DNA of 64,000 nucleotides from Chaetoceros tenuissimus (Eukaryota; Bacillariophyta; Thalassiosirophyceae; Chaetocerotales; Chaetocerotaceae): assembly GCA_021927905.1 (NCBI GenBank), contig BLLK01000072.1, forward strand, positions 156,317 to 220,316, read 5' to 3'. How positions within the stretch are numbered: position 1 is the stretch's first letter; every line of letters begins with the position of its first letter. The position numbers and the translations under genes were made by a program. Shown here piece after piece: positions 1-11,700 of this stretch. Under the pieces are notes generated by a model that was given only the letters and a program-made list of their open reading frames with translations, ran no database searches and was not told where the DNA came from.

Positions 1-555
1 CTCCTTCAAGCTGTTTTTCTAGGATCAACCTCTGAAAAGTTTTTGGATTCAAGATTGCTGGAGTTACAAGAATACTGGACTACTCTATGTAGTTCTTCTA
101 CTCTTTTTGATTTTGGAGATCCAAAGTCACATCGATATTCCAAGGATATTAGCGATTTCCTTGATGTTGAGAAATATTTGCATTCACCAGATATTCCTGA
201 TTCAGTAGCAAGTACAAGAAGGCATGATTTGGACATGACTCGTGACAATGAATGCAATAATGCAAAACTAGACACCACAATGGAGAATAAAGACGAAGAA
301 AATGAAAATGTGAGTAAACAGTCCAACAAAGAGGATGTTAAAATGGATATATCCATGCTTTCGGAAATACAAATGTCAGGTTCAACTGAACTCAATCTTG
401 AAAATGATCAAGGATTGGGTGAAATCGTATTTGGCAATAGTCCAACCCCATCAAGAGGATTGAATACTTCTCGTCGTACCAATGGTACAAGAAAGAAAAG
501 AAAAAAGAAAGGAACTAAAGCAGCTTATCAGAGAAAGTTGATGGACGACTTTTAG
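1..555 (+). CDS. Partial hypothetical protein, C-terminal part only
   Basis: The frame is open from the first base of the window to a TAG at 553-555, so the start lies upstream and about 184 residues are visible. I do not recognise the protein. The visible part is rich in Asp, Glu, Ser and Asn, with no membrane segment. Near the end is a strongly basic cluster (RKKRKKKGTK) that could act as a nuclear localisation signal. The last codons and the stop coincide with the start of a block duplicated from 18,774 onward (shared bases from 548). The present C-terminus may therefore have been created or trimmed by that duplication. The reading frame looks real because it is long and lacks stops; the function is unknown. 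Confidence 0.6.
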   Translation, partial: LLQAVFLGSTSEKFLDSRLLELQEYWTTLCSSSTLFDFGDPKSHRYSKDISDFLDVEKYLHSPDIPDSVASTRRHDLDMTRDNECNNAKLDTTMENKDEENENVSKQSNKEDVKMDISMLSEIQMSGSTELNLENDQGLGEIVFGNSPTPSRGLNTSRRTNGTRKKRKKKGTKAAYQRKLMDDF

Positions 556-1115
556 TGAAGAAGGGCAACATTTGCAACACATAATGTAGTATTACTGTTA
601 CATGAATATGTTTCGAATCTATATTAGAATTTTCATTCTCTCCCAAAGACTCAAATTCTCTCACCGGCATTCAATTGGCTAAACATACGCTTTAGTCCTC
701 TAGGGTTGGTGCTATGTGACTAGTATCAAACCACCATCATAGTCTTCTTCAGTCAAATGCTGGTTGTAATTGATGCGCGGGCTGTATGGATCTGGTTGTT
801 CCATGCTGACATCATTCTCATCCTTCAATAATGATTGTGGAATAACTTGTTCCATGTTTCTACTAGGAGAGAACTGTTGTGGAGCTCCACAATTTATACG
901 TGTAGAACTTTGTGTTTCTAATGAAATGGGAGCAATCCTTTTCTTCAGCTTCAACTTACTTGACTAAGAACTGGGATGTGTTTTCTACCATTTGTACAAG
1001 TTCACTAGTTCTCATTCTCTTTTTCCAATGTATTTTCATGATATTTTTAATGATAAAACAACTACTCCTTGCACCATTGTAGATAATTTTGTATTTCCTC
1101 CGTAGTAAAGTATAA
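548..1115 (-). pseudogene. Duplicated, decayed 3' end of the CDT1-like gene
   Basis: Bases 548 to about 1,020 are nearly identical to 18,774-19,250, which is the 3' end and downstream flank of the minus-strand CDT1-like gene. Differences seen include a 2-base deletion near 718 (gtgactagta against gtgactcaagta), a C/T change near 895, and a scrambled stretch near 962-985. A second short block at about 1,065-1,115 matches 19,716-19,770 of the same gene (shared tttcctccgtag), so about 470 bp in between are missing. The remaining frame covers only the last 80 or so residues and is frameshifted. It is a non-functional partial copy in the same orientation as the parent, about 18.2 kb away. Confidence 0.85.
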
Positions 1116-1375
1116 ACTACTATCCTAATTGTGCATGTTGATATGATAGAGTGACAAGAAATTTGCTCCTTTCTAAACACAAAATGTAATTATTATGACG
1201 TAGGTGAATCTGGTTGGTGGTTGGTGATCTACTAATATGATCCACTGCTTACAAAGGGCAGTCACAAAACACACTCTTTGCTTTGGAGTTTCTTGTATGA
1301 TATGAGCATCAGTGCATTTATACATTTTGCACAATTTTCATCATTCTATTTTTAATGTTAATTTTCAAAGCTTGT

Positions 1376-1701
1376 TATCGATGGGCAAGGAAATGTATTC
1401 GCAACCGATACCATTCTCGCACACCTTATGGCATGTCCTCGTTCTTCATTCCAACACAAGCTTTCTGATGGAACCCTCTTCTTTGACAAGAGAGACGGTA
1501 TGTTTGACTACCTCACTGTCAATGAGACTGCGAACAATCCACCATCCCAGACCAAGGCAGAGGACGATCGGAATCAACACCCCAGAAAGACTTGGACTTG
1601 AAGCTACCATGGTCAGTCAGAACTTTGCCCAGCAGATTCTTACCAAATCTAAAAGAAAAGAATTTGGACTTCCTAATCCATTCAATGATGAAGGGGATTA
1701 G
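1376..1701 (+). pseudogene. eIF3 subunit D (eIF3d) fragment, frameshifted
   Basis: Conceptual translation from 1,380 gives [19 protein letters not shown], then [20 protein letters not shown]. After a shift between about 1,545 and 1,570 it continues [20 protein letters not shown] and ends [12 protein letters not shown] before a TAG. These blocks follow the order of a conserved central stretch of translation initiation factor eIF3d. About eight residues appear to be missing between the first two blocks. Only about 105 of roughly 550 expected residues are present and the frame is broken, so this is a dead fragment. An exon of a real split gene is unlikely because no continuation is visible on either side. 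Confidence 0.75.
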
Positions 1702-2612
1702 GTAATTCACGATTTTCCTGGTTTTCTAACAATAATTGCTACTTACTCGTATATTACGTAGGTACGTCCATACTGTTCATAAATCTACTTCTTCTTTTTG
1801 AATGGTTTTTACGTGACTGCATAAGATGAAATCGGCTCCGACTTTGTACATGAATGTCGTTGTGTGGAAATGTTCATGTCATGGTACGCTACGAGACGGT
1901 ACCCGTCGGTACGAGACGGTACGGTACATGTCATGATTTTCTTAGCATTTTTTGTATGGTGAGGACTTTTCGTCGCGATCCTAGAGACGGTACGCGACGC
2001 TACGAGACGGTACGTGACGGCTAAGAATCATGATCAGACCTCGCCGACAAAAACATAGGAGCTGACTTTTAATATATTTCGCACAGAGGATAAACTAACA
2101 TTCTATGTACGTACATTTTTTGTATCATTCTACAAAATAACGTACAGATTGACATTTCTAATTTTGCGTTTTTCCAATGGATCTATATAAAACGATAATT
2201 ACCGTAACCCCAAGAAGACTGTAGCGTTCTCGATGACGCACTTTTCTTTCGTTTTCATATCATCCATTACGTAGAAATTTCTTACGATCGAATTTTTGCA
2301 GTGTCATGAGAAATTAGTGAAAGGAAATAGCGTGTGCAGGGTGTCCTTTTGCATACAAGACCTTGTTTGTCCAAGAAGCACTGAACACAAGTTGTTAATC
2401 AACAAGTCGCAACTCTTTTTCCGACTTCTAGACTGAAAGGGTGAATAAATACTATTAGCAAAATAGTGCATGACAAAATGGTAAAAAGTAAAATTCTTTG
2501 CGTTGAAACGGAAGAGTGTTGCGGCGATGAAGATGTGTCCAATTAGTTTTTAAAATTTACAAACAAAAGTATTTTATCAGAGTGAAAGTTACAGTAGTAA
2601 ATTTGTTTCAAA
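1702..2612. other. Intergenic region upstream of the giant gene
   Basis: No convincing gene. It is AT-rich apart from the GAGACGGTAC repeat patch at 1,883-2,034. The upstream regulatory region of the giant gene must lie here, but no defined promoter element could be supported. Confidence 0.5.
1883..2034. repeat. GAGACGGTAC repeat cluster inside a short inverted repeat
   Basis: The 15-mer gctacgagacggtac occurs perfectly at 1,888-1,902 and 1,999-2,013, with variants at 1,908-1,922 and 1,982-1,994. The segment also holds an imperfect inverted repeat: tcatgattttcttagc (1,931-1,946) against gctaagaatcatga (2,020-2,033). It is more GC-rich than its surroundings. It could be a MITE remnant or a simple satellite; no coding potential. 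Confidence 0.6.
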
Positions 2613-2702
2613 ATGAATAAAAAGTTGATAAGCTTTCTCTTTTTGCCGTGCATCATTGTTGCACTGCTCTTTCTTCAGTTTCTCGCACTCGGCTGTGTGG
2701 CA
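2613..2702 (+). other. Signal peptide of the giant protein
   Basis: The first 30 residues have a KK-containing start, a long hydrophobic core (LISFLFLPCIIVALLFLQFL) and a small-residue end before ARRGSS. This is a classical secretory signal, so the protein enters the ER. It also supports the choice of the ATG at 2,613 as the start. Confidence 0.8.
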
Positions 2703-5700
2703 AGACGAGGCTCATCTTCTTTCTCCTTGCTGTCTTCTTCTTCTTCGGTGAGAGGAGGAGGAGGGATGCAGAAAAGTGCTCGTATAAAAGAAATAAAGGC
2801 AGAGCGACAGCAGCAGCTCTATGATACTGCTGCTGATACTTCAAGTGAGATCCAATGGAATACTAGAGATGAAGATCTAGTAAGTTCTGCTGAAAAATAT
2901 GATAACATTCTTCATCATGGTGATGATGACGAAGAGGATCAAGATAATTATCCTGATTCAGCAGGAGCAAGAGATATCAATCAAGATGAATCTATTGGAG
3001 ATTTTTCTTTATCTGCAAAGCATTTCAAACCAGAGGATCAACAAGAACAAGAAGGCAGTCCTCTCACTGTTGTTGCATCTCTAGGGGTTCTTCGGCGTAA
3101 CTATCATAAACGGGGGTCGGCGTTACTACAGGATCAGTTTTTGGAAACGGAACAACAACACAGTGACAAAAAGCTAGTTCAAGAAGCTTCTTCTGTGTCG
3201 GACAAATTGAAAATGGCGGGAAAAGATCAAGAAGGTGACATCAGCAAAGTATCTGTGTCGGACTGGGAGTTGAAAATGGCGGGAAAAAATCAAGACATCA
3301 GCAAAGCATCAGACAGTTACAAGCCTAACGGCCAGTTACCGGTAAGTTGGACTCTTTCTTTCATTGCTTTACCTTCACAAGGTACATACCCCAAAAAATT
3401 ACTTATACTCACACCCATTGCAATATTTATATAGACAACTGAAATCTTTGGAAAATCTTCTCGCAGAGAATATGAACATGAACAAGGTTTGAACATCTTT
3501 TCAAAAAAGAAAGAACCAGCGTATCTCTCTTCAATTCGTGATTCTTCTAGTTCTCGTCAGTCCTTGGTGAAAATGAGTCCATATCAAGAAAAAAGCAAAA
3601 ACCCTCTAGCAACTAGCAGAAAAGTTTCTGGGAGAAATCGTTTTTCATCATTCCGATCTGGAGCTATGCAGATGCCTCTAACTGCAGTACGTTTCATTTC
3701 GAATTACAATTATGATGGCACAGATACTCTTTTCTGTCTAAAGGTAAAAAGTCTTCGAGTTCCAGCCAAATTACAAATCAGGGCGTGTGATTCAGTTACC
3801 GATCAAAGCAACTGGTTTTATTTTGACTCTAATCAGTATCTACGTCTCAGCATTGATTCGTCAAAGTGTATCAGATGGATTAAAACTAGCTTGTTTCTTG
3901 ATAATTGTCCTCTGGGAGCGACAAATCTTAAAAGAGCCAAATTTCAATTCAACAAAATACTCAGAGGAATTGAGGCTCGAAAAGGCGATAATTTCAAGCA
4001 GTGGATGATTGGAGTCGACCGGACGGACAAATTTGATTTGGTTCGTCTATTTCTCAGGAATGGTGGGAGAGACAACAAATCTTGTTATGCATGGGAAATG
4101 GACTATGCAAGTGAAAGTCCATCTCTTTCACCAACTTCATCTCCATCTATATCTCCGTCCTCAAAACCCTCATCAAAACCATCTTCTAGTCCGTCTGTTA
4201 AACCTTCAAGTAAGCCCTCAGTAAGTCCGAGCTCATCTCCTTCATTGACTCCAACAGCTGAGCCTTCTATGCGTCCTAGTGTCTCCCCAACATCTACTCC
4301 TTCCAAATTAGCTTCATCCGAGCCTAGTTTAGTTCCATCAAGTGAACCATCTTTGGTACCCTCTGGTAAGTAAAGTATCATGATATGAATGTTCCTTAAT
4401 ATCATACTAAAGTGCACACACGATCCTTACAATGGCTGCATTTTAAAAATGAAGATATACCTAGCGATATCCCGTCGGACGTACCTTCTTCAGCACCTTC
4501 AAGCTTGCCTAGCTCGATGCCCTCAACTGAGCCAAGTCAACGTCCGTCCGACCAGCCTTCTCGTCTACCATCCAAAGAGCCTTCACTTTTCCCCTCAAGC
4601 ATTCCTTCTAATCAGCCGTCCCAAATTCCATCAAAGGAACCAAGTCCGGAACCATCGACTTTGCCATCCACAGGTCCATCCGGCATTCCAACAACAAAAC
4701 CTTCATTGCTTCCTTCATCTGAACCATCAGTTTTACCTTCCAATAAGCCTTCAACAGAACCAAGTCTTTCTCCTTCGTCTTTGCCAAGTCTGTCTCCCTC
4801 AAATTATCCATCCGAATGCAGAGTAAGTAGATTAAATTTTCATTGAAGACAAGTTGCGTCTTGTCAATGCATAGTCTTTGTTCTTATATATCTTCATATT
4901 TACTAATAATGCTAACCGTATCTAATACTTTGCATAGGATGAACCAGGATGGCAAGTTGGAGGAGAAAGTGACTATGCTGGGATGAACTGTAAACAAGTT
5001 GAATCTGAACAATTATGGTGTGACGCCATTTGGTCAATCAAAGATCATTCCTTCAATGGGAAAGGTATCAAAGAAGCTTGCTGTTATTGTGGAGGTAATA
5101 AATTTTTCAGCACATATCCATCCACTGCTCCTTCTAGTAAACCTACAATTTCATCTCGTCCAACGGTGATTAGTGAGTCTCCATCCGCAGCACCTTCATC
5201 ACAACCTTCACAATGTGTAGATGAGCTAGACTGGGTCTTCAATAGTGATCAAGGACTTGGTTGTCTGGCAATCAAAGAAGAACCCGAGACTTATTGTAAT
5301 CAATTTAGCGATATTTGGTACAAGGGTAAGAATACTTACTTGGCATGTTGTGCATGTGGAGGTGGCCGTCATGAGTCTGTTGCTCCGAGTTCTATCCCAA
5401 CATCATCCCCATCACCTTTACCAAGTAATGTGCCTACTTTAAGTTTTGAGCCAACTAGAGACATTACATTGAATCCATCTGAACAGCCTTCTGTTTCTGT
5501 GCAACCTTCAAATTATGCAAGTGTAGAGGCAACTAGTCTCTTTGATGGAGATGACTGTAACTACGACTCGGAGTGTCAAGTTGGCAGTGAATGTATTGAT
5601 AAAATGTGTGAATTATCTTTGCCTAATCGTAGAGAGAGAACTCTTGAAACTGAGGATGATTCGGTAAATAACGATGAAAAGAGGGAGCTCAACGTAAGTA

Positions 5701-8700
5701 ATTTTTAGCGTATTTATTCGACTTGTATAACCGTACTTCGCGAACTTTGTACTCATGAACTTTTTTTACAAGGTGCACACTTTTGTTCTTGATGTCACAG
5801 ATTTGAACAAAGACAACAAACCAGTTAACTATCATACATCTGATGCTTTTGTTAGAGGTGGCCTTGCAATGGATGCAGATGATAATGAGAAGTTCACACT
5901 TATTGGAAATGCTTGGAAAGCATATCCTCTTAGTAGACCATATTACATTTCTAAAAACACAAGATTGAAATTCGAGCTATCCATTGCAGAACGGACACAA
6001 GGACATGCAATTTGCGTTGATTCCGATGCTATTCTCTCTGACAGTAGGAAATGCATCTGGCTAGGTGGAGATGAATTTGAACGTCATGATGCATTTGATA
6101 CAAATAGTCCAGACTATGATTTACGCCGTGCTAAAATTGTCAACCTTGCTCTTGGCAAGTCGTCTACACAATCATCAACTAGCCACTTTGGTATTAGTGA
6201 TGCCCGGAAAGCTGTTGACGGATACATTAGTCCTAGATGGAGTGACAGTGTTGACTTGGGGAAGAATTCTATTTCTATTACCAATAAAGAGTACGCATGG
6301 TGGCAAGTAGATCTATCAAGCCTGAAAACCATTTCTAAGATTGTAATCCATGAATGGAAGATTTATCCACTCGGAGCTTTTCGATTAAAGATTATGAATG
6401 GATCGAGCACCAATACACTAGGCCCTTTTGATCAAAATCATGAGTTATACAGTAACAATGTCTATCGAATTCCGTTCGAAAGTGCAACGCAAGGAGACAA
6501 AGTTCGCATCGATCTAGTTGAAGAGGGAGTCTTGGCTCTTGTGGAAGTTCTTGTTTTAGGAGAAGAGCAAAGTTCAGCAGTAACAATGTATGACATTGGA
6601 ATTGGTGAAATGATCAAAGATGATGTCAGCTTTGGTCATCCCATCTGGGATGGAGTTAGGGTTGATCTGAATCAAGATGATCTTGTTTACACTCTTCCAG
6701 GGAGTACTAATAGTCATATTCAATTACGCGCCAGTCATATTTTAACTGACATTCTTGGATCTGTGGATCAGTCAAGTTGCAAGATTGTGATCCATAAAGA
6801 TGCGAGTCGCAATATTTTTTCACTGGAAGTTACTCCATCCAATGGTTTCTTCCATGTGGAACTACCTCCAGGTATCGTAGGATCAGAAGTCGAATTCCAA
6901 GGTTGCTCTCCTTCAGAAGTACAGATTTTTGGTGGAGCTGATCCTGTACAAGCAGGAAGTGCGTTTGACGGAAGTAGACCACTGATCAAGTACATAGCTC
7001 TCATTCAAAACTCACAGAAAGTCGAAGATTCAAAATCTCTAGTTGGAAAGTCGATTTTCAAGTCAGTGCAACTATACGATGTTGCTGATGATTCAAGTGA
7101 AGAAACTTCAAAGGTTAGTTACAAACATATCTCAACAGTGTTAAATAATTTTGAGTAGACTCTAGCATGTTCTCATCATATTACATCTCAGTACATTCCA
7201 TTTCAGGTGAATGGACAAAAAACATTGAGCGCTGTATCGTATGGTAACTTTGGAGCGTTTGCTCAAGACTTTGCTGGTGAGGTTCATGTCTCTACAGATA
7301 ACAACAGAGCGACTCTGAAAGGTAATGCATGGAAAGCTTTCCGTTTGTCTTCTCCTTTTACTGTGACAGAGGAGACGAGACTGAAGTTCACTTTTGAAAT
7401 GAAGAATGAAGCTGAGGGCCATGCAATTTGTGTCGAGGATAATCTGGTAGAAGACCCATTTGCTGGTAAAAATGTGCGCTGTGTTCTCATTGGTGGAAGT
7501 CAATACAATGAATGGAGCCATGTGAAAAGGGAGAATCTGACATTGAGAGGTACAGCAACGCAGTCTAGAGATATTCCGAATGATAGTCGAGGTTTGGCAT
7601 CTAATGCAATTGATGGTAACATGAATACTTTTACCAACACAGGAATACCAAACAATCCAAAGACAGACTTTTCAGTTGAGATTCAAGAAGGATTTAAAAT
7701 TACTGAAGTCAAGATATACAACCGCATGGATTCCTTTGCGGATCGTTTCAAGAAATTCAAGGTGTATGTCAAAACAATGAGCGGCATTGAGCTTTATAGT
7801 GTGGATCTCGATGAGTCATCAGTGGACTCATCCGGTCTAGTCCATGTAAAAGATATTGAATTGAATGAAATGCCTGCAAATGAAAAATTGAAGGTTGGTA
7901 TTGAACTCAATAATGAGGGCAGCTCTACTGGATATCCACATATGATTGGTGAATTTCAAGTGTAAGTCTTAAGTTTTGTGATTTTAGCATCATTCTTAGG
8001 TCTTACTTTGTTCATCTTCACGATTACAGGTTTGGAAAGCCAGTTCACGATCGTGTGACTTCCTTCGACATTCATGTCGCAGATTTGTTTCCAGAAACAA
8101 ATTCGAGGATTAACTACATAGCTCTCATTCAGGATAATGATGAAAATCCATACTTGGGAGAATCTGTATACAGTCAGGTACAACTAGTGAATGAACCTAT
8201 CAACTCCAATACAGCCGGTCGTCCATATCAAACAGGAGTGGATAATGATCCAGCATCACCGAGGTCTCATGTGAATTTTGGATCTCTTGATGTACCAGAT
8301 CCACACGATCCATGGACTGTAGCTAAAAGCAAATTTCCAACTAGAGATGATGGTTGGGACATTTTGCGCGATATTCTGGAAGATCCAAAAGATTATTGTT
8401 ATTTTACGGAGGTTCAAACAAGTGGTTATAACTCAAAGAATCCAAAAAAGACAAATCTAAATGATTTTTGGAAGGAACTTGGAGGGAAGGTAACTCCGGA
8501 TAGAGTTAAAGCTATTGGTGGAAGAAAGAAATGCAAGTGAGTTCAAAGTAAATTTTCTTTTCATTATTCATAACCATTCTTGATACAACGCTCTCTCAAT
8601 CCGCTTCTTGAAATAGACCAGGAAAAGTATCACGTGGACCAACATTTACGTTCCAACCTGTAAAATGTGATCTTACTATTATATCTACTAGAAAAGAGAC

Positions 8701-11700
8701 TGAAAAATTACGTCGTTGTCAGGTAAGAAGAAGAAACTGATACAAAATTTATCCTCATTGTATTTCATAGTAGTATTTTCTAACTTTTTTGCGGTGATAG
8801 GGTCATTGTACAAATGATGAAGATTGTGAAGAAGGTCTTCATTGTTTTTTCAACCACGTTCAATTGGGCGGTAATAACCAAGTTGTGAAAGTAAGTTTTT
8901 GCTTTGAGAATATTTTGCTGTCATGTACAAATGATACTCTTCTAAACATCACTTTAAACTTGTAATAGAAAGACCGTGTACCAGCTGATTGTCAAGGTAT
9001 TGCTGAGACTGGGAAAAACTACTGTGTGAAACTGCCAAAGCATAGAACCATCAGGGAGGCTGGGACTGAGATGTTCACCAAGTTGGGTGTATGCGAGGGT
9101 GATTGTGATTGGGACATTGAATGCGAAGAAGGTTTAAAGTGTTGGCATACAAAATTTGATCATAGCTATTACGACCAAGGATATGAAGTTTTTGGGTCAC
9201 TTTTTTGTGGAGGGCAGGTAAGTAATGGACATGGAGATTTGCCACAATCCAACTCTATCTTTTCATATTTTCTAAATATTTTGTTTAGACGTACAATGGG
9301 CTAGACTATTGTTACGACCCTGAGTACCGTTACACAGATATTTGCATCGATGGTGTAACATTTGAAGATCCAAACAATAACTTTCCTAACTATTTGAAAG
9401 ACAATGGATTTGGTTCTGTCTATGGAGAAGTGATTGGTAAATCTGATGGTGAAGTGACGTGCAATGATGACAAAGATGAAGCTCAATTCCAAGTATTTTT
9501 ATGCGATGAGAACAGTGGTGACTTTTACAAAGATACTACACATTGGCATCTTCCAGAGCTATGGCCAACGCCACAACAGTTCAAAATTTTGATTCGAAAG
9601 AAGTTGAAAGAACTTTTTCCAGCTCCTGTAGATAATACTGAACTTGAAATTGCAGTGAATAATGTGTACAACAAGGTTAACTATGAATCCGAATATAACA
9701 GCTTGAAGTATGGAATTCTAAGTGGGAAGGAACGATACTCATGCCCACAGCGAACAGAGGAGGAAGTCATAACACACAAGACGTATGACTGTTTCTCACC
9801 AAGTGAAGCAGATCCTAAATTGACTTTTTCGTACGAAAGTTTGTTTGTAGATGAGTATGATGAATACTTTAAAAGTCTACCAAAGGCTGTCAAAGTCCAA
9901 AACTCTTTTGGTTTCGTTCTCACTGGAGAAATCGGTGCTAGAGAGAATTTTCCAAGATACCTCATGCCTGACGATAATATCGAGATTTCCCTTCAAAACA
10001 ATTGCTACGAAGCAACCATCACATTTGATAGTGGTCACTTCCATGCCGACGAATCTTTACCACTTGTATCTGGTAAATCTGGCGTATCACTTCCAGCATC
10101 GTGTAAAAAGACTCTTCGATGTTCTATCCATTGGTGTGGTGATGATCCGACTTTGACATTGGAGGCTCAATCAGATAAGGAATTCAAGTTCAAGATTGAA
10201 TCTCATCAAAAGGGTGTTTCAGAAGTAATGGATTTTGAGTTTAAAGGGTCAAATCCTGAGTCACAATCTCTCGCTTCTCCTTATTGTCTGCAGAAAGAGA
10301 GTACACAAACAAATTGCAAGACTTCCATTACCTGGACTGCTCCTCCATTAGCAGCTCCGAAAAGTGCTCATCTATCGAGAACTTCAATTATACTATCTCA
10401 GAATGGTGATAGCACTAGGACTGAAACTTGCTTCAAATTTCCTTTTGAATGGAGTTTTGATAATTGGCAGGATAAAAGAGAAATAGGTGGTGACTCTGCC
10501 GTGTCGGAGTACTTTAAGAAAAGTTTCAAACCACCAATTGAAACAGATAAAGACTCAAGCGTGATTCTACTTGATCTTTCACATGATGTCGGTGGAGGTC
10601 TCGCTATATATAAAGACCTGGAGACAGACAACTTTGTAGCTCAAGTTTGTAACCCAAAAGTGAATTTTCATGATAGTACTGACCCTAACATGAATCTTTA
10701 CATGGACATTAATGGTGTAGGACAAAGTAGTCGACCAAAGGCAATCGGAATCTCTGACAGTGGGACTGTTGCTGTGATTAATAATGGAGGAGACAAATTC
10801 TTTGTGTATGTTTTCGATCAGGTACAGGCCAAATGGATTCAACCTACTACAATCACACAAAGTATAGGTTCTACTTGCCGCATTGCTCTATCTACACATG
10901 GTCATTTCCTTGCTATTTTGACAAAACGAAGCAGTGATTTGTCCCAAGTCTACCTGTATCAAAAAGATCTTCTAGAATCAAGTTATGGACCTAGAATTTT
11001 TGTTGACCCCAATGGCGGCTCTGAACTTGCTTCTCTTCCTGTAGATGTTGAAAAAGATCAAGTATCCATTCACGCGTCAGAGTCAGGAGTTGTCTCTTTG
11101 CAAGTAAGAGATGAATCGTCTGATGATAGATTGACTAGAGAGGTAAGTGTTTTTTGGAATACTTCTTTTTTTAATGCTTTTGATTTCCTGACGCGATTTT
11201 TCCATACTTTTTCGTTAACAACATAGTTGCACTTCATATGTGCAGACACAAACTCTATTTTTAGTCAAGGTGGTTGTATTTGTAAAGATGGTAAGTCTCG
11301 CTCAAAGGTCTTTCTTACTCAGAGATCAAGGAGGATACATCTGATTTTTATATTTTGTAAATACAAAGGTTTTCTCCTCAAAAATAAACATGGTGTGCTC
11401 AAAAAGTACCTCACCAATGATGTAGAGGATGTCTGTATACCTGAAATACATGCAGATATGGTGAAAGTACTAGATAAAAGTGCTATTTTTCCACTCGACA
11501 AGATTGCAACGTATAATCATGAAAATTTTGGTACTTCTATAAATGAAGGTGTAGAGAAAGTGACTAAAGGCATCAAACTCGAAATGAGAGGTGCCGATGG
11601 AAGTTTCAATATCTTGCCAATGAACAAAGCATACCAAACACGGATAGAACATCCAAATAGTTCTACTGATGTCGGCGGTAAAGTTAATCTTGAGCTTAGT

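Noticed and set aside
4103-4417. Minus-strand ORF with Gly/Asp/Glu repeats
   Set aside because: It is the antisense shadow of the PS-rich repeat in the giant gene; periodic codons keep the opposite strand open.
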